Source: an uncultured Planctomycetaceae bacterium
GTDB lineage: Bacteria > Planctomycetota > Planctomycetia > Planctomycetales > Planctomycetaceae
Reading direction: 5' to 3'
Length of the DNA: 43,317 nt
NCBI GenBank assembly: GCA_903921605.1
Contig: CAIXQV010000837.1
Span: forward strand, 1-43,317
This document shows, piece after piece, positions 1 through 8,594 of the stretch. Under the pieces are notes generated by a model that saw only the letters and a list, made by a program, of their open reading frames with translations, had not been told where the DNA came from and did no database searches. Each line of letters begins with the position of its first letter. Positions within the stretch are counted from its first letter, which is position 1. Position numbers and translations under genes: made by a program.

Positions 1-46
1 GCAGATATTGCGTTTTCATTTTGTTGTTGATTTTTTGGGATGTCCA

Positions 47-754
47 ATGATCAGTCTTTCAGATTCCGTTCTCTTGCCCTCGACGTTCGCAGCGGCGCAA
101 GTTTCGACCTTCATGTGGTTAGTGGAGCAATCGATCTGGATCGGCATTGGTGCCTGCGCTGCGTTGGGAATGTATTGCGGAATTCTTTTGCTCCGACGAG
201 TAAAGCAAAAGACATTTCCAGGCGCAGAGGCTGAGCAGGCGTTCCTTGATGATCTCAGTGAGCGACTGGAAAAGCGAGACTTTGATGGAGCGGCTCAAGT
301 ATGCGATGATCCGGCCGTTTGGAACAAAGCACTGCCTCAGTTGGCCCTGCTCGCGATTCAAAACCGTGGGGAGCCGATGAAAAAGATTCGTCAGATCGTG
401 GGAGAGCGGTTTGAGCGCGATGTTCTGTCGAGCCTTGAAGTGCTGAATTCCTGGGTCGGCACAAGCATCAAGACCGGTCCTCAGTTGGGTCTGCTCGGAA
501 CAGTTCTCGGGATGATCAATGCTTTCGCAAAAATCGCGGGAGCAGCGGCATCCGGAGTGGACCCCAAGGAGCTCTCTGCGGACATCAGCTTCGCATTGTG
601 GACAACGGCTGCGGGGATGGCGATTTCTATTCCCTTGATTGTGCTTCAATCAGCAGCTTCAAACAGTATTAAGAAATTGCAGGAGTCAGTCGACGAAGGG
701 ACTGGAGTGTTCCTTGATGAATTCGCAGCGGCCAGGGCTCAAGAAGCGAAATAG
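47..754 (+). CDS. MotA/TolQ/ExbB-family proton channel protein
   Basis: Inner-membrane channel subunit of the ExbB/TolQ/MotA family, which forms the ring that couples proton flow to movement of an ExbD/TolR partner. With the ATG at 47 it has 235 residues. A first membrane segment lies at about residues 30-49, followed by a long cytoplasmic stretch, then two segments at about 144-165 (containing GLLGTVLGMINAF, the family's signature) and 180-203 (LWTTAAGMAISIPLIVL). This three-helix layout and length fit ExbB. The frame stays open to the left edge, with a TTG at 8 as another start, so the true N-terminus could lie further upstream; I chose 47 because the extra residues are not family-like. It is first in a same-strand run with an ExbD gene 58 bases downstream, so the two should act together. 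Which cargo or envelope protein is energised cannot be told from the sequence. Confidence 0.9.
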   Translation: MISLSDSVLLPSTFAAAQVSTFMWLVEQSIWIGIGACAALGMYCGILLLRRVKQKTFPGAEAEQAFLDDLSERLEKRDFDGAAQVCDDPAVWNKALPQLALLAIQNRGEPMKKIRQIVGERFERDVLSSLEVLNSWVGTSIKTGPQLGLLGTVLGMINAFAKIAGAAASGVDPKELSADISFALWTTAAGMAISIPLIVLQSAASNSIKKLQESVDEGTGVFLDEFAAARAQEAK

Positions 755-812
755 TTTGGTGTCGCTGTTTTCGGAATCAGAATTCCTGACTCAAGATGCT
801 GCTGGATAAGTT

Positions 813-1259
813 ATGTCGGTTGAAGACGATGACGAACCATATGTGCGAAAGAAGCAACCGGAACCGGACACGGAGATCGACATTACGCCGATGATCGACG
901 TGACCTTTCAGTTGTTGATCTTCTTCATGGTCACTTCGACCATGCAGGGGAATCCACCAGCCGAGATTCCGAAGTCGAGTTCGGGCGGTTCCATTGAAAC
1001 CGCGAAGGTTATCTTGATTGTGATTAAGGCTCCGGTGAGTGCGACTGTTGATCCTGTTATTGAAATTGACAAGAAGCCAACAACTCTGGAAGAGCTTCGT
1101 GCAAGAATCGGCGATGCCGCGGGTGCAAGCACCCAGGGAATCGACGTCATGATTATGGCTGACAGAACTGTCCCGAACCGATTTACGGGAGAAGTCGAAT
1201 CCCTGATCGGCGAGATTGAAGGCGTGACTTACCACTTTGCGGTTCAGGACCGACGTTAG
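813..1259 (+). CDS. ExbD/TolR-family biopolymer transport protein
   Basis: Partner subunit of the upstream ExbB-like channel. It is 148 residues long, usual for ExbD/TolR. A short acidic cytoplasmic N-terminus (DDDEPYVRKK) is followed by the family motif DITPMIDVTFQLLIFFMV at about residues 23-40. This carries the single membrane helix and the Asp (D29 by my count) that matches the proton-carrying Asp of ExbD. The remaining 100 residues form the periplasmic domain. The next gene starts 15 bases downstream, which suggests co-transcription. The N-terminal block DDD-x-PYVRK plus TPxxDVTFQLLIFFMVT recurs almost unchanged in the C-terminal part of the downstream kinase, so the two ExbD modules look like duplicates. 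The family call is firm; the physiological role is inferred only. Confidence 0.92.
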   Translation: MSVEDDDEPYVRKKQPEPDTEIDITPMIDVTFQLLIFFMVTSTMQGNPPAEIPKSSSGGSIETAKVILIVIKAPVSATVDPVIEIDKKPTTLEELRARIGDAAGASTQGIDVMIMADRTVPNRFTGEVESLIGEIEGVTYHFAVQDRR

Positions 1260-1274
1260 CAGACGTGATTACTC

Positions 1275-2813
1275 ATGACAGACCTGACTGATAAACAACT
1301 GGGCGAGTTTCATCTGCTGCGCCGACTGGGCAGCGGCGGAATGGCTGACGTGTTTCTGGCGGAACAGACAACGCTGCAGAGATATGTCGCAGTGAAGGTC
1401 ATGAAGCCTTCTCTGATGGCCCACTCCGGCCAGGATATGGTCAGTCGCTTTAAACAAGAAGCGATGATGGCCGCTGGCCTGAATCATCCGAACATTGTCC
1501 AGGTCTATACCATCGGACAGGAAGGTGATCTGCATTACATCGCTCAGGAGTATGTCCAGGGCAAAGATCTCGCAAGTATCATCAAGGAACGCGGTAAGCC
1601 GGATATTTCTTCTGCTTTGCATGTGATTCGTCAGGTCGCTGCCGCACTCAAAGCGTCCGGTCAGGCTGGTATTGTTCACCGCGATATCAAACCAGAAAAC
1701 ATCCTTGTCACCAAGAAAGGTGAAGTGAAGGTCGCGGACTTTGGTCTGGCTCAACTGGGGGACGGCTCGGGAAGCGAAAAAGAAGGCGTCACGATGGGTA
1801 CGCCGCTTTATATGAGTCCGGAACAAGTCAGCGGCCGCGAGCTTGACCCAAGATCAGATGTCTATTCCTTTGGAGTCACCTGCTACCAGTTGCTAAGCGG
1901 CGAAACGCCATTCAAGGGTGCAAACCCTGTTGCGATCGCGATGCAGCATTTGAAGAATCCACCACCGCCACTTAAAGAAAAAAATCCCGCGTTGCCGGAC
2001 ATTCTTTGTCGCGTTGTGCATCGCATGATGGCCAAGCGAAGGTCGCTCAGATATCAGTCAGCCGATGAAGTTCTGGAAGACCTTAAGAAACTAGTCACCG
2101 CGCATAAGCAGGGGCGGTCACTGGATCTGGTCAAGCTTCCTCGACTTGAAGAACTAGAGAAGCTTGCTGAAGAGGAACGTGCCAAGCATCTCAAGGCAGG
2201 CGGCACTATTCCTCCCGAAGGATTCGATGATGTGGGGCTTGAGCTGCCTTCAGCGGCTCCGGTCAATCAGACAGCCGTCATGCCCAGTCGCTGGGCGGCA
2301 GAAAACTTCGTGGCGGAACAGCCAAAGAAGAAGGTCGCTCCTGCCCCGGCAGTGATCACTGTTGACGACGATGACGACGTACCGTACGTTCGAAAAAGTT
2401 CTGGACCACCGAACGACTTTATTGACCTGACACCCGCAGTCGACGTGACGTTTCAGCTCCTGATTTTCTTTATGGTGACGGCCTCGTTCAGCATGCAAAA
2501 AGCATTCGACGTTCCGCCAGCGAAGAATGTTGAAGGTGTCTCATTGAATGTCACGGTGCCTCTGGACGAAAGCCCGGGAGTCAAAGTACAGGTTGATCCC
2601 AATAACGTGATGTATGTCGACAGTAAAAAGGCAACCACCTATCAGGAGATTTTTGATCTCCTGACGGCGGAGAAGAATGCAGCATCGGGAGTCAGTGATC
2701 TGGATCTTGAACTCGACCCGGAGTCGATTCATGAAATGCGAATTATCGTGATTGACGCGGCAACGCAGGCCGGATTCACTCGCGTACGAAACAAGATCGT
2801 GGAGTTTCAGTAA
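1275..2813 (+). CDS. Ser/Thr protein kinase fused to an ExbD/TolR domain
   Basis: A 512-residue fusion. Residues ~10-270 are a complete Hanks-type kinase: glycine loop GSGGMADVF (19-27), the VAVK lysine (K41), the catalytic HRDIKPEN loop (D137), DFG (D155), GTPLYMSPEQ in the activation segment and DVYSFGV. A charged linker (~270-375) follows. Next come DDDDDVPYVRK and TPAVDVTFQLLIFFMVTASF, an ExbD transmembrane helix with the proton-channel Asp kept (D390 by my count), and a periplasmic ExbD-type domain to residue 512. Bacterial transmembrane kinases usually carry PASTA or other sensor domains on the outer side; here the slot is taken by a channel subunit. The gene sits 15 bases behind a stand-alone exbD and in the exbB operon, so the kinase could enter the same ExbB ring. 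Inference: kinase activity is tied to proton flow or envelope force. The frame is uninterrupted, so this is not two genes misjoined by a lost stop, as far as one sequence can show. Confidence 0.93.
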   Translation: MTDLTDKQLGEFHLLRRLGSGGMADVFLAEQTTLQRYVAVKVMKPSLMAHSGQDMVSRFKQEAMMAAGLNHPNIVQVYTIGQEGDLHYIAQEYVQGKDLASIIKERGKPDISSALHVIRQVAAALKASGQAGIVHRDIKPENILVTKKGEVKVADFGLAQLGDGSGSEKEGVTMGTPLYMSPEQVSGRELDPRSDVYSFGVTCYQLLSGETPFKGANPVAIAMQHLKNPPPPLKEKNPALPDILCRVVHRMMAKRRSLRYQSADEVLEDLKKLVTAHKQGRSLDLVKLPRLEELEKLAEEERAKHLKAGGTIPPEGFDDVGLELPSAAPVNQTAVMPSRWAAENFVAEQPKKKVAPAPAVITVDDDDDVPYVRKSSGPPNDFIDLTPAVDVTFQLLIFFMVTASFSMQKAFDVPPAKNVEGVSLNVTVPLDESPGVKVQVDPNNVMYVDSKKATTYQEIFDLLTAEKNAASGVSDLDLELDPESIHEMRIIVIDAATQAGFTRVRNKIVEFQ

Positions 2814-2868
2814 GTCATTTTTTTGTCTGGTGTGCTTCGCCGTCTTTCCGGCCTCGCCCAAGTGAGAA

Positions 2869-5800
2869 GTGGAATCAAAAGTGGCATCTGAAGAATATGA
2901 CGATGATGTTGAAGAGGTGGAAGTCGATGATCGCGAGGTCATCAGCGAGCGGGCGCGTAGACAGCTTCGCCGCGGAAAACTGAGCGAACTCGCGGAAAAA
3001 CTAACCGGTGGTCCTGAACGACCTGGTCAGCAAAAGATAGCGCGTTCCCCGGTCGTGATGTTATTGGTCGGCAGCACTGTTGGTGCTTCGATTCTGGCGG
3101 CCATCTTCTGGTTCATCAATGCTCGAAACACAGAGGATCGACTGATCAAGGAAGCGACCGCTTCTCTGAATCTTCAGAAGTATCTTGATGCCGAAGGACA
3201 ATTCGAGAGATTCATCTCAATCTATCCCAAAACAAGTATGACTCCGGTGGCCAAAATTGGCCTGCATCGGGCTCGCGTTGAAAAGTTCATTCTGACAGAA
3301 ACACCGGATGTTATTCGGGGACTTAAAGAGTTAAAGAGCCTCATCGAAGAATGTCGTGAACTGGAAGGCTTCGATGCTGAGAAAGACAACCTCAAGCGAT
3401 ATGCAGAACGACTGACTTATGCCGGTGCTTTTGTGGCTGAAGTTGCACAATCCCAGGAAGCACTGGACGTCAGCCTGGAGTCTCTTGAATTGCTAAGGAA
3501 GTATTCGGGAGAAGGTGGGATTAATCCGGCTCGCGAGCAAGCTCTGGTGGATCGGCAACGAATGGCCTCAGCCTCTGTGGCCAAGAAGAATGACTTTCTC
3601 GGGACACTGGCAAAAGTCAAAGAACAACTTGAAGCGGGCGATACGATGGGGGCCATCGGTGCCCGCAACGATCTCATCACAAAGTATCCTTTGCTGAAGG
3701 ATGACAAGGATGTCTCCAAACTTCTGCAGGATATTCTGGGGAGGGAGAAGGAATTTGTTGTCCGCACGGAGATCGGAAAAGATGGGCTTGGCCCCGCTGA
3801 AAATGGGCTGGTCCTTCCTTCGCTGGCTTTGACTCTAAGAACTCAGGCAACAACGGATCTTTCGTCTCAGGGCCGTGCCGTCTTCTCATTTGGAATGGAC
3901 AGTTGTTTTGCCGTTGATTCGGACACGGGCTCTCCGCTTTGGCGACGTCCAATTGGTGACAACGCACCATTCTCACCAATGCCAGTCAAAGTTATTGATC
4001 CTGCGGGAGTGCTGGTCTACAGCACCATGTCCGAAGAACTGCAGATGTTGTCCCAGAAAGACGGGCAACTGTTGTGGCGTCAGAGTGTCGAAAGCCGTCC
4101 GACAGGTGCGCCGACTTTGATTGCCGACAATTTCTACGTAACAACTCAGGCTGGTGAACTCTGGCAGATCGCCGCCAATAATGGGCGAGCCATTGCGAAG
4201 CTGAAGTTCTCACAGTCCGTCATCGGGCCTCCTGCCGTTTCCAGTGACTCGCTGCGTCTGGTGATTCCGGGTGATCAGACAATGGTCTACACGATCGGGC
4301 TCAACCCATTTGCTTGTCTTGCCGTATCCTACATCCCACATTTGACCGGCAGCATCAAGTCCCCAATGGTCACGGCCGGGCGTTATTTTTTGATGGTGGA
4401 TAACAATGCTGCAGACAAAGCACGTATCCAAACATTGCAGATGGATGATGCCGGACAACTTAGTTCTGTTTCTGAAGACAGTGTTGATGGACAGGTGAAC
4501 GACCCTTGTCTGCTGCGAGGTTACGAGCTGTTTGTGCCGTCGACACCCCAGCGAGTCACGGCCTTTCGAGTTACGGACGATGCCGGACAACCTCCACTGG
4601 CAAAAGTCGGAGCCAATCAGCTGGAAGAAGGACTACAAACGAAGATGTTTCTGCTAGCCGGTCCCGGAGGCCAGTTGTGGATGGGCGGGCGTGATCTCCG
4701 TAAATTTCAAACTCGAACGAACACAGTGCTGCTGGATCCGGGAATCACAGCTGAAGGGATCCATTTGCAGCCTATCCAATTCGCTGACGAAGCAGTCTAT
4801 CTGACAACACGCAATCCGAATTCAAACTCGACATTCCTGACCCGTGCTGATCGGGAACAGATGAAGGGAACGTGGCGAACTGTACTGGGGTCAAACGTCG
4901 TCGCCCTGGCTCCTTCGGCTGGCGGTCAGTCGCTTTTGGCAGTTACCGATTACGGCGAGACCTATCGAGCCCAGATGTCGGAAGTCCAATCTGGTGGTTT
5001 TACAATGGAGTCGGTTAGTCGCTTTCGGCTGCCGGACAAACTCTCCACTGCGGTTGAGGGAGTTGTTCTGAAAGACGGTCGACCGGCCGCCTGGTGCGGC
5101 AGCCCTGAACCCTCAATGTGGACCTTTACAAACACCGGACAACTGGAACGAAAATGGGTACTCCCGGACAGTCCGCAGATTGCTCCGGTGACACTCGATG
5201 GCGGTATCGTCTTTGCGATGCCCGGACGGCTGCATATTTCGGCCACTGCAGGAGGAAAGCCTGCCGAAGATTATCGTTCGTCCCAAACGGCTGATGGTCA
5301 ACAACCGTGGAAATCGCTGACTGCAATCTCGGCGAATCAGGTCCTGGCTGTAACCGGTGACAACTCGTTTATTCGAGTTGAATACAGAGCAACACCAAGG
5401 CCTCAGTTGACGGAGGTCAGTGTGACGAAAATGCCTCAAATCATCGAAGTGCCGCCGGCCTCTGCCAACGGTTTTCTGTTTGTGGCCACTGTCGAGGGCA
5501 AACTGCTGCTGATGCAGGCATCAAGCCTCGAGATCCTCGCTCAGATTGATCTGGGTGGCGTTCCCAGTGCGACACCGAAGATCGCTGGAGAGTATGTTTT
5601 TGTTGAGGTGGCAAATCAGGAAGTCAAAGTCTTCCATATTGAAAACTCACTGCCTCAAACGGGTGTTTTTCCTCTGGATGGAAATCCGCTGGCAGGAAAT
5701 CCGCTGGCACTGAGTGACGGATTTTTGGCGGTACGACGAGACGGAATGCTGATCAAGCTGGATGCAACCGCTGCCACAACGCTCGGCTCCAGATCACTTG

Positions 5801-5898
5801 GGCAGTTGGTTCAACAAGGCCCTCTGGTGATCAATGGCCAGACTCTCGTTGTTGGCTATGACGGCAGCCTGTACCAAATTGATGCAAGCTCTTTGTAG
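2869..5898 (+). CDS. Membrane-anchored protein with PQQ-like beta-propeller
   Basis: A 1009-residue protein starting with GTG at 2869 (another GTG lies at 2881). The N-terminal ~60 residues are acidic and then basic and probably cytoplasmic. One membrane helix follows at about 61-82 (VVMLLVGSTVGASILAAIFW), placing the rest in the periplasm. Residues ~90-310 look helical and TPR-like (KYLDAEGQFERFISIYPK). From ~320 to the end there is a repetitive beta pattern with PQQ/YVTN-type blades such as GSPLWRRPIGD and GQLLWRQSVES, ending in LVVGYDGSLYQID. Propellers of this type commonly act as protein-interaction scaffolds, as in BamB; enzyme activity is not indicated because no dehydrogenase motifs are seen. 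It lies 55 bases after the kinase-ExbD gene. A role as the periplasmic partner of the ExbB/ExbD module is inferred from position only. Confidence 0.85.
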   Translation: MESKVASEEYDDDVEEVEVDDREVISERARRQLRRGKLSELAEKLTGGPERPGQQKIARSPVVMLLVGSTVGASILAAIFWFINARNTEDRLIKEATASLNLQKYLDAEGQFERFISIYPKTSMTPVAKIGLHRARVEKFILTETPDVIRGLKELKSLIEECRELEGFDAEKDNLKRYAERLTYAGAFVAEVAQSQEALDVSLESLELLRKYSGEGGINPAREQALVDRQRMASASVAKKNDFLGTLAKVKEQLEAGDTMGAIGARNDLITKYPLLKDDKDVSKLLQDILGREKEFVVRTEIGKDGLGPAENGLVLPSLALTLRTQATTDLSSQGRAVFSFGMDSCFAVDSDTGSPLWRRPIGDNAPFSPMPVKVIDPAGVLVYSTMSEELQMLSQKDGQLLWRQSVESRPTGAPTLIADNFYVTTQAGELWQIAANNGRAIAKLKFSQSVIGPPAVSSDSLRLVIPGDQTMVYTIGLNPFACLAVSYIPHLTGSIKSPMVTAGRYFLMVDNNAADKARIQTLQMDDAGQLSSVSEDSVDGQVNDPCLLRGYELFVPSTPQRVTAFRVTDDAGQPPLAKVGANQLEEGLQTKMFLLAGPGGQLWMGGRDLRKFQTRTNTVLLDPGITAEGIHLQPIQFADEAVYLTTRNPNSNSTFLTRADREQMKGTWRTVLGSNVVALAPSAGGQSLLAVTDYGETYRAQMSEVQSGGFTMESVSRFRLPDKLSTAVEGVVLKDGRPAAWCGSPEPSMWTFTNTGQLERKWVLPDSPQIAPVTLDGGIVFAMPGRLHISATAGGKPAEDYRSSQTADGQQPWKSLTAISANQVLAVTGDNSFIRVEYRATPRPQLTEVSVTKMPQIIEVPPASANGFLFVATVEGKLLLMQASSLEILAQIDLGGVPSATPKIAGEYVFVEVANQEVKVFHIENSLPQTGVFPLDGNPLAGNPLALSDGFLAVRRDGMLIKLDATAATTLGSRSLGQLVQQGPLVINGQTLVVGYDGSLYQIDASSL

Positions 5899-5951
5899 TC
5901 AGATTTCCCCCTGATCCTGTTTACACAGTCGGATGTTCTCGAAGAAACGAC

Positions 5952-8594
5952 ATGAGTCAAAATCAGCGTCATCCAGTGCGAAGCCTCCGACGGTGTGTGA
6001 GTTCTCCCATGCGTCTTACTGCCGTTGGTTTGCTGTTTATCTTCATCGGCAATGCGATTGCAGATGAAAAAGTCGATCGCACCGAGTTGCCCAAACTTGC
6101 AAACATGCCGATCCCGACCGCCGAAGAGTTGTTTACGGCCGATGAAAACGACAAAGAATTCGACTGGATCGTCCTGCCCGCCGCCGCACCTGAGGATCGT
6201 ACGGTCATTGTTGTGAATCCGATTTTTCCTCGCCCGGATACTCTGAAGAAGATGGCTGAGGAATATAAGAAACTCGAAACCAGCAAGCCTCAGAATCAGA
6301 AGGAGCGAGAAGAGCGAGTTAAGCGGATGAAGGAACTGCAGAGAGTCGTGGTAACCTTGATTGGGGACCAGTTGACCGAATACAGCCTCCCGATGTCAGC
6401 AATTGACCATATCCTTCTCTTTGAAGATCTGATCCTGCTCCGAGTTGATGAACTCATCAAAGAGGGAGACATTCGGAAGGCGTATGAACTTTTACTGAAT
6501 GTCGAAAGGGAGATTCCGAACTGGGAAAAATCTGTTCCTCGATTTGAGCAACTGATCCTCGCGGAATCCACAATCCGAGCCAATGAAGGTGATGCTTATG
6601 CGGCTCTGGCATTACTGGACGAAGCTGCAGCACGAAATCTTCAGAACCCGGAATTGCGTCCTCGCTTCGGTCAGATTGTAGGACCGATGATTCAGGATGC
6701 GATGGACAAGGAAGACTATCGAAAGGTCCGCTATCTGATCTCGCGAATAGAGAAAGTCGTGCCTGACCACGAACTTGTTCCGCAGTCAAAGAATCGTCTG
6801 CAGCAACTGGTTGTATCGCTTCTGGAAACTGCAGAGCAGCAGTACCAACAGCGTGATTTTCCTGCAGCGGCAAAGCTCGCGTGGAAGGCTAGTACTGTGC
6901 TGCCGCTTCAAGGTAACGAAAAGGCGGCCTTCTCGCGCATTGTGGCTCGCCATCAGGTGCTGCGTGTTGGTGTTGAAGACTCGGACAATGATAAACAGAT
7001 TTTCCCTGTATCTCAGGAATCGCGAGAGCGACTAACGGAATTGATTGAGGTTCCATTATTTGAGCCTTCTGCTGCCGATGAGCTGACCTATTTCCGCTCC
7101 AGTTATTTCGAAATCTGGGATCCGGCAGATCTTGGTCGAGAAGTAATCTTTTCTTTAAGAGAAACTCGACCACACTGGCAATCACAGCCCGTTCTGACCG
7201 CAAACACAGTGGCCGAAGCATTGGGACATCGAATTGATGAGTCCAGCCCTTTTTTCAGCTCAAGACTGTCTTCATTCGTAAAAGAAATCTCCGTCAGATC
7301 CCCGACTCAGCTTCGAATTCGTTTTTCTCGCGTGCCCCTGAACATTGAATCTTTGCTGAGGTTTCCCGTGACCGGGTTTCCCCAACAGGCCCTCACGGAG
7401 AACATCGATGCGGCAACAGCCAATCGCACAGCCATAGATACAGATAACGCTGCCGTGACAGCTGATGGCTCCGGAACTTCACCGTTACCTGCCGTCTTGT
7501 CGACTCGTTTTCGAAAAGCTGCGTCGGACGACACAGGCCGCGTGTTCATGCGCAACACGCCAGAACCAGATGGCCTGGACGGGAGTCAGTACCATGTCGC
7601 TGAAGTTCAGGAGGTTCGTTTCGGCAGCCGTGATAAGCTGCTGCAGAGTATGATTCGTGGAGAACTGGATTACTTGCCACATCTGCTTCCCAGCGAAGTT
7701 GATGCCTTCAAAGCTTCCAGCGAGTTCACAACAAAGCAGTACGCTATTCCAATGACGCATGTCATTGCTTTTAACCCGATGTCTGACCGCATCGTGAATG
7801 CACAGATGCGAAGAGCCCTTTCGTTTGCTGTCAATCGCGAAGGAATTCTGAAATCGATTGTCCTGAAGGACGACACGATGCAGTACGGCCGACCTACGAG
7901 TGCAGCGTGGCATCTGGAAAGCTATGCAACGGAACCAAACGAAGTTCCACCGGCTTACAATATTCGACTGGCCTACGCACTGCGTTTTGCGGCCGAGCGA
8001 CAGCTTCAGCTGGCAGAATTGACCAGGCTGACGGACGTCGCTCGAGCTGAAGCAAAGAAGAAGAAAGAAGCCTTTGATCCGGAAAAATTCCGAGCTGAGA
8101 CCAAGGTCGACTACATCAAGTTGCCGCGACTGAGATTCGTTGTTGAGCCTGAGCCAACCTGCATCGCTGCTGCAGAGCGAATCATGCTCTACTGGCAAAA
8201 GATCGGCTTTGAAGTGGATCTCGTCAAAGGTGATCAGCCCGGGGAGCCTCTGACAGATGGCGAATGGGACATGTGTTATCGTCGCGTTCGAATGGAAGAA
8301 CCGCTGCTTGAGCTTTGGCCACTGCTGGCCAATGACAACTCCCTTGAAATGAGCCGCCTCGGAATGTTTCCTGACTGGATGCGCCAGGAGCTGATCAATC
8401 TGGACTATGCCTCAAGCTTCCAGGATGCGCAGACGCGACTGTTTACCATTCACAATCATATCGCTGCGGAAGCGTTTCTGATTCCGCTTTGGGAAGTCGA
8501 TGACTTCGCCGTATGGCGAAAATCCATCATCGGTATGCCCGAACGTCCTCTGTCTACATATCAGAACGTTGAACGCTGGATCGTGCGACCATGA
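5952..8594 (+). CDS. Exported TPR-like / SBP_bac_5-like protein
   Basis: An 880-residue secreted or periplasmic protein. A signal peptide is visible in the first ~38 residues (basic start, then LTAVGLLFIFIGNAIADE). Residues ~100-340 are rich in charged helices resembling TPR units. From ~370 onward it resembles extracellular solute-binding proteins of the peptide/nickel ABC type (SBP_bac_5): HVIAFNPMSDRIVNAQMRRALSFAVNREGIL near 604-634 matches the family's block in which ligand-bound proteins read F-N-x(n)-R-x-A-x(2)-A-x-D/N-R. No ABC permease or ATPase gene is nearby, so it is unlikely to serve ordinary import. It overlaps the next gene by 4 bases (ATGA at 8591-8594), which points to translational coupling. 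The binding-protein assignment rests on motif recognition and could be a remote relationship; ligand unknown. Confidence 0.75.
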   Translation: MSQNQRHPVRSLRRCVSSPMRLTAVGLLFIFIGNAIADEKVDRTELPKLANMPIPTAEELFTADENDKEFDWIVLPAAAPEDRTVIVVNPIFPRPDTLKKMAEEYKKLETSKPQNQKEREERVKRMKELQRVVVTLIGDQLTEYSLPMSAIDHILLFEDLILLRVDELIKEGDIRKAYELLLNVEREIPNWEKSVPRFEQLILAESTIRANEGDAYAALALLDEAAARNLQNPELRPRFGQIVGPMIQDAMDKEDYRKVRYLISRIEKVVPDHELVPQSKNRLQQLVVSLLETAEQQYQQRDFPAAAKLAWKASTVLPLQGNEKAAFSRIVARHQVLRVGVEDSDNDKQIFPVSQESRERLTELIEVPLFEPSAADELTYFRSSYFEIWDPADLGREVIFSLRETRPHWQSQPVLTANTVAEALGHRIDESSPFFSSRLSSFVKEISVRSPTQLRIRFSRVPLNIESLLRFPVTGFPQQALTENIDAATANRTAIDTDNAAVTADGSGTSPLPAVLSTRFRKAASDDTGRVFMRNTPEPDGLDGSQYHVAEVQEVRFGSRDKLLQSMIRGELDYLPHLLPSEVDAFKASSEFTTKQYAIPMTHVIAFNPMSDRIVNAQMRRALSFAVNREGILKSIVLKDDTMQYGRPTSAAWHLESYATEPNEVPPAYNIRLAYALRFAAERQLQLAELTRLTDVARAEAKKKKEAFDPEKFRAETKVDYIKLPRLRFVVEPEPTCIAAAERIMLYWQKIGFEVDLVKGDQPGEPLTDGEWDMCYRRVRMEEPLLELWPLLANDNSLEMSRLGMFPDWMRQELINLDYASSFQDAQTRLFTIHNHIAAEAFLIPLWEVDDFAVWRKSIIGMPERPLSTYQNVERWIVRP

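Noticed and set aside
119..649. Minus-strand 176-codon ORF antisense to the ExbB gene
   Set aside because: Shadow of a well supported membrane-channel gene; composition is not protein-like.
7485..8198. Minus-strand 237-codon ORF antisense to the SBP-like gene
   Set aside because: Shadow frame opposite a coding region with clear family motifs.
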